Assembly (NCBI GenBank): GCA_018065685.1
Contig: JAGHSU010000091.1
Span: forward strand, 1-6,135
Direction: 5' to 3'
DNA from: Candidatus Methanocorpusculum equi
GTDB lineage: Archaea > Halobacteriota > Methanomicrobia > Methanomicrobiales > Methanocorpusculaceae
Length of the DNA stretch: 6,135 nt
Shown here: positions 1-5,444 of the stretch, piece after piece
How the letters are laid out: each line of letters begins with the position of its first letter
Numbering within the stretch: the stretch's first letter is position 1
The notes under the pieces: generated by a model
Told to the model about the DNA's origin: nothing
The model's input: the letters and a program-made list of their open reading frames with translations, nothing else
Databases searched by the model: none
Position numbers and translations under genes: made by a program

Positions 1-1306
1 GATAATGATGATACAAATCGGGCAGAAATACTTTATCATAAACGTATATATTTTAGCAGCTCCCGACTGTGGTTCAAGCCCGATTTCGTCAGTGATTGTT
101 CCTTTCGCTATAAAGTACCCGACAAGAATACACATACAAAAAGCAACTGCCGGCAGGAGCATATTTGCAAGTATTTTATCGCAGATTTCGAGAAGATGAT
201 CCCCTTCTATCTGAATCCATGAAAGAGGGCCGTATCCAAGTGATACGACCGCACCTGCTGCCATCGTAAAGAGTGTCGGCAGAAGTACCGCCATGAAACG
301 GGACATTTTAAATCTGTCCTGCAAAGCGGTTACGATAATTTCCAGTGTTGTGAGATTTGAAGTCAGTGCTGCCAGCGTCAGAATGATAAAAAAACACAGC
401 CCCGGCCATTCCTCCAAACGGCATCACGCTGAATATCATCGGAAGTCCTGAAAAGACCGTTCCTGAGCCAAGAACGGACGGGTTTCCTCCTACAAAGAGG
501 AAACTTGCCGGAATTATCATGCAGCCTGCGATGATTGCGAGGAACAGGGTGAAAAACCCGGTTGTCCATGCGGAACTCATCAGATTCATCTTTTTACCTG
601 CGAACGAACCGCAGGTCAGCATAACACCAAACCCGATTGAAAGTGAATAAAAGACCTGCCCCATTGCCGCAAGGATGGTATTCATTCCAAAGGTTTCAAA
701 GTCCGGCATAAGGAAATATGCAAGTCCGTCAATTGCATGCGGAAGTGTCAGGCAGTATATCATTAACCCGACAAGCATAATTGCTACCATCGGCATAAGT
801 ATCTTACAGACGCGCTTGATACCTCTGGTAATTCCGAATAAACTCAATGCTCCGGTCACTATGATAAAGACTGCAAGCCACAGCAATGGCTCTCCCACCT
901 GTGCTATGTAAGACTGGTAAAATCCCTCCTGAACCAGGGAAGCTTCCTGTCCTGTTATATACATAAAACTGTACTTTGCAAATTCCCCGCCAAGGAGGGA
1001 ATAATACGGCTGTACCAGACCGAAGGTCAGAAGACAGAGTCCCCCTACAAAAGCGAATTTGGGATGAAGTTTTGTAAATGCCCCGAGCACCCCAGACTGA
1101 GTCTTTCGCCCGATGGCCATTTCGGTAATCAGGAGCGGAATCCCTAAGGCAACCAGCAGGACGATGTAGCACAGAAGAAAGAGTCCCCCGCCGTTCTGGG
1201 GCGCCATATAGGGAAAACGCCAGAGACATCCGAGACCTACCGCTGCTCCTGCTGCTGTCAGGACAAAACCGAGTTTTCCGGTAAATGCGGCTCTTTCTTC
1301 TGCCAT
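1..1306 (-). pseudogene. SNF-family sodium:solute symporter, frameshifted, 3' end beyond window
   Basis: Inner-membrane transporter of the neurotransmitter:sodium symporter (LeuT-like) family, which moves amino acids or related solutes with Na+. From ATG 1306 the first 306 residues are intact. TM1 reads GAAVGLGCLWRFPY (residues 20-33), NGGG follows at 38-41, and TM6 carries FYSLSIGFG (219-227). A run of seven T on the coding strand (388-394) has one base too many. Dropping one restores the frame and gives 129 more residues to the window edge, including the TM8 motif AALTS (312-316), for at least 435 residues, near family length. ATG 1306 is preferred over ATG 1330: a TATA-like box at 1334-1344 predicts transcription starting near 1313, and the residue numbering then matches LeuT in TM1. 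LeuT Na2 ligands are conserved (G20, V23, A312, T315, S316), whereas Na1 Asn27 is Cys27. The frameshift may be a real lesion, phase variation or a homopolymer sequencing error; the family call is secure. Confidence 0.85.
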
Positions 1307-1333
1307 GTGTTCTAATACGTTTGGTATCATCAG

Positions 1334-1344
1334 TTATAATTTAA
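1334..1344 (-). promoter_or_regulatory. TATA-like box of the SNF transporter gene
   Basis: On the minus strand this reads TTAAATTATAA, a fair archaeal box A. Its centre is about 33 nt from ATG 1306, so initiation some 26 nt downstream would leave a leader of only about 7 nt. It would also place the upstream ATG at 1330 outside the transcript. No Shine-Dalgarno sequence is visible, as expected for a near-leaderless mRNA. Confidence 0.45.
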
Positions 1345-1373
1345 TTGCCTTTTTATCCTCAGCAGGTCAGTCC

Positions 1374-1421
1374 GCCATCTTTACTTTTTGCCATCTTTAC
1401 TCCTTGCTTTCTTTACTCAAT
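1374..1421. repeat. Three 16-bp tandem repeats between divergent genes
   Basis: Units begin at 1374, 1390 and 1406. The first 12 bases of units 1 and 2 are identical (GCCATCTTTACT). Unit 3 reads GCTTTCTTTACT, differing at two bases. The last four bases of each unit vary. The block lies in the 241-nt gap between the transporter and rfcS starts, about 30-80 nt upstream of the transporter TATA box. A 16-bp step is not a whole number of DNA turns. It may be a cluster of binding sites or a simple slippage repeat; the sequence does not decide. The rest of the gap (1425-1547) holds a C-rich stretch at 1463-1500 and no gene. Confidence 0.6.
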
Positions 1422-1547
1422 TTAATCAGGCTTAATCCCAAACTCAGATCATAACTGTCATCTCCCTCTCACCGCTTCCGCCGCAACCCCCTCACCCGCC
1501 ACAAAACCATATCATTATCCATATTCACAACAAACATATATTCAGTT

Positions 1548-2519
1548 ATGAACTCCTCCTCCGAAATCTGGATAGAAAAATACCGGCCAAAGACTCTCGA
1601 TGAGGTCGCAGGACAAAAGGAAATTGTTGCGCGGCTTCGGATGTATGCCGCATCAAAAAGCCTTCCGCACCTGTTATTCACCGGCTCTGCCGGAATCGGA
1701 AAGACCACCTGTGCGGTTGCCCTTGCACGCGAACTGTTCGGGGACACCTGGTCGATGAACTTCCGTGAGTTAAACGCATCCGATGAGCGCGGGATTGATG
1801 TGGTACGAACCCAGATTAAGCAGTTTGCACGCACATCCCCCTTAGGAGATGCGGAGTTTAAGGTGCTCTTCCTCGATGAGGCGGATGCGCTGACAAATGA
1901 TGCCCAGGCGGCTCTTCGCAGAACGATGGAAAATTACGCGGAAACCTGCCGTTTTATCTTATCCTGTAACTATTCTTCGAAGATAATAGACCCGATACAA
2001 AGCCGCTGCGCCATCTACCGGTTCAAGCCCTTAACAGAGGATGCGGTCCGTGAGCAGATGGACAGAATCGCGAAAAATGAGGGGATTTCCGTCGAAGAGA
2101 ATGCATATCCTGCCATATTCTACGTGGCACAGGGGGACATGAGAAAGGCAATTAATGCGCTGCAGGGGGCTGCTATTGTCTCGGATACGGTAACCGCAGA
2201 AAACGCATATGCAGTAACATCCACCGCAAATCCGAAGGAGATTGCCGACCTTCTGGAGGTGGTCCTTGAAGGGGATTTCGAGACCGGGGTTCACATGTTG
2301 TCAGCTCTTATGTATGATAAAGGGATTGCACCAAACGAGCTTCTGATTCAGCTCTACTGTGCAGTATCTGCCGCGTCTCCTGATGTTCTTGACCGGAAAG
2401 TCAGGGCGGACTTTATCGATGCCATCGGGGAGGCGGACTTCCGTTTAAGCGAGGGGGCAAATCCTGCAATCCAGATGGATGCGCTGATTGCAAAATTTGT
2501 CAGAAGAATTCAGGTGTAG
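1548..2519 (+). CDS. rfcS: Replication factor C small subunit (clamp loader ATPase)
   Basis: AAA+ ATPase subunit of the archaeal clamp loader, which with the large subunit RfcL opens the PCNA ring and loads it at primer-template junctions. The 323 residues match the usual RfcS length. Visible motifs in order: the RFC box IWIEKYRP (7-14), Walker [10 protein letters not shown] (46-54), the NASDERGI box (76-83), Walker [10 protein letters not shown] (107-115), sensor 1 SCN (139-141), and the SRC arginine finger (152-154) that completes the neighbouring subunit's ATP site. The C-terminal part, roughly 230-323, is the helical collar that holds the pentamer together. ATG 1548 puts the RFC box at its normal distance from the start. 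No Shine-Dalgarno is seen; weak A/T-rich boxes at 1508-1526 could serve a short-leader transcript. The gene ends in TAG and appears complete. It stands alone, divergent from the transporter; the superoxide reductase 169 nt downstream has its own promoter. Confidence 0.96.
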   Translation: MNSSSEIWIEKYRPKTLDEVAGQKEIVARLRMYAASKSLPHLLFTGSAGIGKTTCAVALARELFGDTWSMNFRELNASDERGIDVVRTQIKQFARTSPLGDAEFKVLFLDEADALTNDAQAALRRTMENYAETCRFILSCNYSSKIIDPIQSRCAIYRFKPLTEDAVREQMDRIAKNEGISVEENAYPAIFYVAQGDMRKAINALQGAAIVSDTVTAENAYAVTSTANPKEIADLLEVVLEGDFETGVHMLSALMYDKGIAPNELLIQLYCAVSAASPDVLDRKVRADFIDAIGEADFRLSEGANPAIQMDALIAKFVRRIQV

Positions 2520-2520
2520 A

Positions 2521-2546
2521 GATATCTTTTGATATCCCCTGATATC
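2521..2546. repeat. Three GATATC palindromes at 10-bp spacing
   Basis: GATATC occurs at 2521-2526, 2531-2536 and 2541-2546, starting one base after the rfcS stop. The three sites are exactly one helical turn apart, separated by TTTT and CCCT. The first and third are each followed by TTTT. This may be a decayed 10-bp tandem repeat or a set of sites on one face of the helix. Any two copies can pair as a short stem, which together with the following T-run could aid termination. Confidence 0.7.
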
Positions 2547-2564
2547 TTTTTTCATTTCTTTTTT
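2547..2564 (+). terminator. T-rich terminator after rfcS
   Basis: The stretch TTTTTTCATTTCTTTTTT starts 27 nt past the rfcS stop. Oligo-T tracts on the non-template strand are the usual intrinsic termination signal of archaeal RNA polymerase. The GATATC copies just upstream could add a weak stem. A second short T-run lies at 2574-2578. Confidence 0.6.
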
Positions 2565-2632
2565 ACCAGATAGTTTTTCTGTATCCCTTTCAGCGGCCCC
2601 TTGCGTCATCTCTTCCGCGATGCTGTAAGATG

Positions 2633-2642
2633 CCTTGCAAGG
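2633..2642. promoter_or_regulatory. Perfect palindrome upstream of the superoxide reductase promoter
   Basis: CCTTGCAAGG is a perfect 10-bp palindrome centred about 25 bp upstream of the TATA-like box and about 51 bp upstream of the ATG. That position suits an activator or repressor of an oxygen-defence gene. Only one copy is seen in the window, so an operator role is inference. Confidence 0.3.
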
Positions 2643-2656
2643 TGCCTCGTCCAGAA

Positions 2657-2666
2657 TCTATTTATT
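2657..2666 (+). promoter_or_regulatory. TATA-like box of the superoxide reductase gene
   Basis: TCTATTTATT is an acceptable archaeal box A, centred about 27 nt before ATG 2689. Initiation at the normal distance would fall on or next to the ATG, which implies a leaderless mRNA and supports this start over the in-frame TTG at 2635. A TACGT direct repeat (2671-2675, 2678-2682) lies between box and start. Confidence 0.5.
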
Positions 2667-2688
2667 CCAATACGTCCTACGTGTATCT

Positions 2689-3060
2689 ATGGCAAAAGCA
2701 GGAGAATTTTACCAGTGCGGAAAGTGCGGAAACCTTTTCCAGATGATGGAAAACGGCGGATGCGTTCCGACAGGAGAGATGCTCAGACTCGTTGAGCCGA
2801 ACACAACCGATGCAGCTGTTGAAAAGCATGTTCCGGTTATTGAAAAAATCGACGGCGGCTACAAGGTCAAGGTCGGTTCTGTTGCACACCCGATGGAGGC
2901 AGACCACTTTATTACCTTCATCATCCTCGAAACAGATGACGGTATGATTTACCAGAGGAATTTAAAGCCCGGAGACGCTGCCGAGATGACGGTTGTTACC
3001 GGTGCTAACGTTGTCAGGGCCGTTGAGTTCTGCAACAAGCACGGCCTCTGGCAGGCCTGA
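2689..3060 (+). CDS. Desulfoferrodoxin-like superoxide reductase with incomplete centre I
   Basis: Cytoplasmic non-haem iron enzyme that reduces superoxide to hydrogen peroxide without making oxygen, a defence typical of strict anaerobes; electrons normally come from rubredoxin. The protein has 123 residues, close to desulfoferrodoxin length. The C-terminal catalytic domain has the full Fe(His)4Cys set by pattern: His47 in EKHVPV, His67 in HPME, His73 in ADHF, Cys115 and His118 in EFCNKHG. Glu45-Lys46 match the loop residues that guide superoxide. The N-terminal desulforedoxin-like domain (1-35) has Cys10-x2-Cys13 and Cys25, but the usual adjacent Cys-Cys is Cys-Val, so one of four ligands of the FeCys4 centre is missing. 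It resembles a step toward class III (Treponema-type) enzymes, which lack this centre. ATG 2689 is chosen because GEFYQCGKCGN then sits at the N-terminus and the TATA box fits. The gene is probably monocistronic, with a T-run right after the stop. Alternative names are dfx or sor. Confidence 0.92.
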   Translation: MAKAGEFYQCGKCGNLFQMMENGGCVPTGEMLRLVEPNTTDAAVEKHVPVIEKIDGGYKVKVGSVAHPMEADHFITFIILETDDGMIYQRNLKPGDAAEMTVVTGANVVRAVEFCNKHGLWQA

Positions 3061-3082
3061 TTCTTTTTTTTATTTTGATTTT
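3061..3082 (+). terminator. T-rich terminator after superoxide reductase
   Basis: Beginning at the base after the TGA stop, 17 of the first 22 positions are T, including a run of eight (3064-3071). This is a strong archaeal oligo-T termination signal placed tight against the stop codon. Confidence 0.65.
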
Positions 3083-3084
3083 GG

Positions 3085-3114
3085 GTTACAAAAAAAGTGT
3101 TTATTGTTTGTAAC
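3085..3114. terminator. Inverted repeat with A/T run between convergent genes
   Basis: GTTACAAA (3085-3092) and TTTGTAAC (3107-3114) are perfect 8-bp inverted arms around a 14-nt loop. Seven A at 3090-3096 read as seven T on the minus strand, where they would end the DUF63 transcript. Termination of the minus-strand gene is the simplest reading. The arms are AT-rich, and a protein-binding site cannot be excluded. Confidence 0.4.
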
Positions 3115-3130
3115 TATTCAAACCCTGTCT

Positions 3131-3162
3131 TTCACCCGTAATACAGATAAATAAGGGGTGAA
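3131..3162. terminator. Second inverted repeat in the convergent spacer
   Basis: TTCACCC (3131-3137) and GGGTGAA (3156-3162) form a perfect 7-bp stem around an 18-nt loop, 21 nt past the DUF63 stop on the minus strand. No T-run follows directly on either strand; the nearest on the minus strand is 3096-3090. It may stabilise the 3' end of the DUF63 mRNA. The loop is large, so the hairpin is only a candidate. Confidence 0.3.
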
Positions 3163-3182
3163 GAGTTACGTTTATTGTCCCC

Positions 3183-4037
3183 TTATATCCACAGCACCAT
3201 CCTGAACAAATCCCGAATCCCCGGACCCAGACCCACCACAATCATCACAAAGATTACCAGGTACCAGAGGACCTCAAACCCTTCCTGTCTCCGGAACTTT
3301 TCAAGAATCCAGATTGCCGGAATAAGAATAGCCGCCTTCAGCAGAAACATACTGTAACCGGTCCCCGTAAGCCCGATTAACCAGTCTCCGAGGACGTGCT
3401 GCTCATAATACTGTTTTGGATGGAGGTCAAGTGCGAAACCTGTCGCCGACGAATCGAGGAAATGACTTCCCATCAGCGCAAAATAAATCGGGTGCGTTAC
3501 GTACTTCCAGCGGCAGACAAAGCGCAGGAATGCCCAGAGAAGTGCGGTTGCGGCAGCAGCAATCCCGACAACGATGGCAATAACCCCCATGTCAAAGGTC
3601 GTATACGATGCTCCGAACCAGATAAGGATGCCAAGCACCGCTGCACATGCAATAATTCCGCAGGCGGAGAACGGTTTGACATAGGTCAGTATCAGTTTCT
3701 TCTTTTCCAGCTGGTAAGAGATGAAGAGGACGATAAGTCCGAAGATCATTACCAGAATGTAGACCTGCGGTGTTGTAAAGAGAAGACGCCACGGGTACGT
3801 GATAACCGATACCCCGTTTACCACCATGTCATCGAGGACGTGGAGGAGACCTCCGAGTATGACATAGATACAGGATGAGAGCACAAATGCGGTGTTAATC
3901 GGAATCTTGTTGCGTTTAATCCAACGATAAAGTATATACAGTCCGAGAATAACTAATAATGCATAAATTATTGTCATCGGTATTGTATATCCGGAACTTT
4001 CCAGTCCGGCTACCCAGGTGAAAAACTCTTCGAACAT
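3183..4037 (-). CDS. DUF63 family archaeal integral membrane protein
   Basis: A 284-residue membrane protein with about eight hydrophobic segments, roughly at 20-39, 49-69, 88-108, 122-143, 149-173, 183-203, 225-245 and 255-275. Charged residues sit in the connecting loops and no signal peptide is evident. Motifs typical of the archaeal DUF63 family are visible: GGLLHVLDD (62-70), GSHFLDSSATGFA (190-202), HVLGDWL (214-220) and GPGIRD (271-276). The conserved His and Asp residues at membrane edges suggest a metal site or proton chemistry, but the family has no established function and none is assigned here. ATG 4037 gives a short N-terminus before the first helix and sits behind a good minus-strand TATA box. 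The gene is divergent from egsA with start codons that appear to overlap, and convergent with the superoxide reductase. The ORF is complete. Confidence 0.9.
   Translation of the reverse strand: MFEEFFTWVAGLESSGYTIPMTIIYALLVILGLYILYRWIKRNKIPINTAFVLSSCIYVILGGLLHVLDDMVVNGVSVITYPWRLLFTTPQVYILVMIFGLIVLFISYQLEKKKLILTYVKPFSACGIIACAAVLGILIWFGASYTTFDMGVIAIVVGIAAAATALLWAFLRFVCRWKYVTHPIYFALMGSHFLDSSATGFALDLHPKQYYEQHVLGDWLIGLTGTGYSMFLLKAAILIPAIWILEKFRRQEGFEVLWYLVIFVMIVVGLGPGIRDLFRMVLWI
3981..3992 (+). promoter_or_regulatory. TATA-like box for egsA inside the DUF63 coding region
   Basis: TATTGTATATCC is a plausible box A on the plus strand. Initiation about 26 nt downstream falls near 4013, just before AGGTGA (4016-4021), a match to the archaeal anti-Shine-Dalgarno. 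The leader to ATG 4036 would be about 23 nt, with 14 nt between AGGTGA and the ATG, which is longer than usual. The promoter would lie wholly within codons of the divergent gene. Confidence 0.4.
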
Positions 4038-5136
4038 GGTTTCAGATATGGTTGCTAATACTAATAGGATATTAAAGGATAAAACCTTTGATAAATCGCG
4101 CTGGATTCAGCTGCCGCGCGATGTTGTGGTAGGTCACGGGGTTTTATCCCAGCTTCCGACGGTTGTTGCGGATTTGTGCCTGCCGGGTCCGGTGCTTATT
4201 ATCGCCGGTAAAACGACGATGCAGACCGCAGGAGTGGAGGTTTTAACGCTTCTGACTGATGCAGGATTTGATGCTTCTTCGTTAATTGTAGGAGATATCA
4301 CCTATCAGAAGGTTACGCGCGTTGCAAATTATGCGCAGGCCCTTCACTCCGTGCTTCTGATTGGTGTCGGCGGAGGGCGTGTGATTGATATTGCAAAGAT
4401 TGTTTCGTACAACATTGATATCCAGTTTATCAGTGTGCCTACTGCTCTTTCGCATGACGGGATTACCTCGTCGCGCGCTTCGATTCACACCGATGAAGGG
4501 GTGGTAAGTGTTGCGGCGCATCCGCCGATTGCAGTTGTTGCGGATACGGAGCTTCTGGCTCATTCCCCGAAGCGGATGACTGCTGCCGGATATGCCGATA
4601 TTGTCGCAAACTATACGGCTGTTCTTGACTGGGAGCTTTCTCAGGAGAAAACCGGGGAAGCTGTCAGCGAGTATGCGATGACGCTTTCTATGATTGCTGC
4701 CGAGTTAATGGTTGAAAATGCGGATTCCATTAAGGTGTTCGATGAGAAGTCCGCGTGGACCGTGATGAAGGCCATATTTGCATCGGGGATTGCGATGAGT
4801 ATTGCGGGTTCTTCGCGTCCTGCATCAGGAGGCGAGCATAAATTTGCGCATGTTCTTGAGCAGACCGTTCCGGGAAAGGTTCTGCACGGTGAGGCGTGCG
4901 GACTCGGGGCAATCATCAGTATGTATCTGCATAAGGGAAACTGGAAAAAGATCCGCGATTCTTTGTCCGCTATCGGGGCTCCCACGACTCCGAAGGAGCT
5001 GGGACTCTCTGATGAGGAGGTGATTGCAGCTGTTCTTTCCGCGAAGAATATCAGGAAGGAGCGGTTTACGATTTTTGATACGGATATCAGTGAGGCGGAT
5101 GTCCGGGAAGCGGTTGCGGCGCTGTATGAGCCGTAA
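4036..5136 (+). CDS. egsA: NAD(P)-dependent sn-glycerol-1-phosphate dehydrogenase
   Basis: Cytoplasmic enzyme that reduces dihydroxyacetone phosphate to sn-glycerol 1-phosphate, the first committed step of archaeal ether-lipid backbone synthesis. It belongs to the iron-containing/glycerol dehydrogenase superfamily. From ATG 4036 it has 366 residues. Visible motifs: WIQLPRDVVVGHGVL (23-37), a family hallmark; a nucleotide-binding glycine segment IGVGGGRVIDIAK (109-121); SVPTALSHDGITSSRASI (133-150), with Asp141 a predicted metal ligand; GGEHKFAH (266-272), with His268; and VLHGEACGLG (282-291), with His284, completing the Asp-His-His Zn2+ site. The start is uncertain: GTG 4018, ATG 4036 and ATG 4048 are all in frame, and conserved sequence begins only near residue 22. 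ATG 4036 is taken because it follows a possible TATA box and AGGTGA. The gene is divergent from the DUF63 gene and convergent with the transposase, so it is probably a single transcription unit. It is complete and of high confidence. Confidence 0.96.
   Translation: MVSDMVANTNRILKDKTFDKSRWIQLPRDVVVGHGVLSQLPTVVADLCLPGPVLIIAGKTTMQTAGVEVLTLLTDAGFDASSLIVGDITYQKVTRVANYAQALHSVLLIGVGGGRVIDIAKIVSYNIDIQFISVPTALSHDGITSSRASIHTDEGVVSVAAHPPIAVVADTELLAHSPKRMTAAGYADIVANYTAVLDWELSQEKTGEAVSEYAMTLSMIAAELMVENADSIKVFDEKSAWTVMKAIFASGIAMSIAGSSRPASGGEHKFAHVLEQTVPGKVLHGEACGLGAIISMYLHKGNWKKIRDSLSAIGAPTTPKELGLSDEEVIAAVLSAKNIRKERFTIFDTDISEADVREAVAALYEP
4066..4077 (-). promoter_or_regulatory. TATA-like box for the DUF63 gene inside egsA
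   Basis: On the minus strand this reads CTTTAATATCCT, close to the archaeal TTTAWATA box. Its centre is about 35 nt from ATG 4037, predicting a leader of roughly 9 nt. It lies within the first codons of egsA, so the two genes would have interlocked promoters. Confidence 0.5.
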
Positions 5137-5156
5137 GGGGTAACCGGTAACAGGCC

Positions 5157-5170
5157 GTTTTTCCTTTTTT
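5157..5170 (+). terminator. T-rich terminator after egsA
   Basis: GTTTTTCCTTTTTT begins 20 nt past the egsA stop and is a typical archaeal oligo-T signal. Just upstream, GGTAAC occurs twice 7 bp apart (5139-5144, 5146-5151), and CCGGTAAC recurs at 5191-5198, on the far side of the T-run. Confidence 0.6.
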
Positions 5171-5260
5171 CCGCGAGTGGTTTGGGGGTTCCGGTAACCG
5201 GGGCGCAGCTATCTGCCCTGCGATTTAAGCAGGGCTAAGCGCGGGTGTAAAGGCTCGCGA
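5171..5260 (-). ncRNA. Candidate structured RNA next to the IS110 transposase
   Basis: This 90-nt GC-rich segment has nested complementarity. CGCGAG (5172-5177) pairs with CTCGCG (5254-5259). Inside lies a hairpin with arms GCCCTGC (5215-5221) and GCAGGGC (5229-5235) and a 7-nt loop, extended by GCGC/GCGC (5203-5206, 5239-5242). A second hairpin, CCGG-3 nt-CCGG, spans 5191-5201. Together they form a closed three-way fold. The minus strand is chosen because a TATA-like box (5280-5291) lies about 26 nt ahead of the outer stem and because this would be the transposase 3' side. IS1111-group members of the IS110 family are reported to carry a guide (bridge) RNA in that position, so a guide role is possible but unproven. 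No C/D or H/ACA box or tRNA fold is seen. It may simply be a structured spacer or an element end. Confidence 0.35.
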
Positions 5261-5279
5261 TTTGTGTAGATTTTCGGTT

Positions 5280-5291
5280 GCTATAAAAATC
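5280..5291 (-). promoter_or_regulatory. TATA-like box near the transposase 3' side
   Basis: On the minus strand this reads GATTTTTATAGC. Initiation about 26 nt downstream would fall at about 5259, the first base of the outer stem of the candidate structured RNA. On the plus strand the same bases read CTATAAAAAT and could instead start a transcript near 5311, antisense to the transposase 3' end. The direction is not decided by sequence alone. Confidence 0.3.
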
Positions 5292-5300
5292 GGAGTGTTT

Positions 5301-5444
5301 TCAACTAACACCCCCTCCTGTTTTTCCTGTATCTATCTGCAATCTAACTGTCCTTGCCTGTTGAATCAGAGCAATAGCCTCCTCTTCTCCAATCTTCGCT
5401 GCCAGATTGAGGAACCCGTGAATTGATACTTCCCCATTCTTTTG
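5301..5444 (-). other. Open reading frame continuing the transposase beyond its TAG stop
   Basis: Past the TAG at 5445-5447 the same frame stays open for 47 codons to a TGA at 5301-5303. The peptide starts QKNGEVSIHGFL and continues with a helical, acidic-basic stretch (AAKIGEEEAIALIQQARTV). It looks protein-like, which suggests a former or alternative C-terminus of the transposase. About one random 47-codon stretch in ten is open by chance, and another frame here is open for 33 codons, so the evidence is modest. No independent gene is seen in this segment. Confidence 0.4.

Noticed and set aside
1..199. 64-codon plus-strand frame at the left edge
   Set aside because: It lies antisense to the frame-corrected 3' part of the SNF transporter, which has clear membrane-protein codons there.
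804..1229. 141-codon minus-strand frame within the symporter
   Set aside because: It is the +1 frame of the same strand over well-conserved transporter codons, with no family features. It does not join the frameshifted 3' part in a sensible way.
1469..1834. 121-codon minus-strand frame overlapping the start of rfcS
   Set aside because: It runs antisense through the RFC box and Walker A region of rfcS, has low-complexity Ser/Arg composition, and has no recognisable motif or promoter.
2635..2688. TTG start extending the superoxide reductase by 18 residues
   Set aside because: The added residues do not fit the family N-terminus, and the TATA box at 2657-2666 would lie inside the coding region.
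3396..3878. 160-codon plus-strand frame inside the DUF63 gene
   Set aside because: It is antisense to a clear multi-helix membrane protein, and its charged, cysteine-scattered sequence is what the complement of hydrophobic codons produces.
4018..4035. GTG 4018 as the egsA start
   Set aside because: It overlaps AGGTGA, the only ribosome-binding-like motif, and adds six unconserved residues. It remains possible but is less likely than ATG 4036 or 4048.
5137..5444. tRNA, C/D-box RNA, H/ACA RNA or CRISPR repeats in the spacer
   Set aside because: No cloverleaf with a TTCRA arm, no paired C and D boxes, no ACA tail and no regularly spaced repeats were found. Only the stems described are present.
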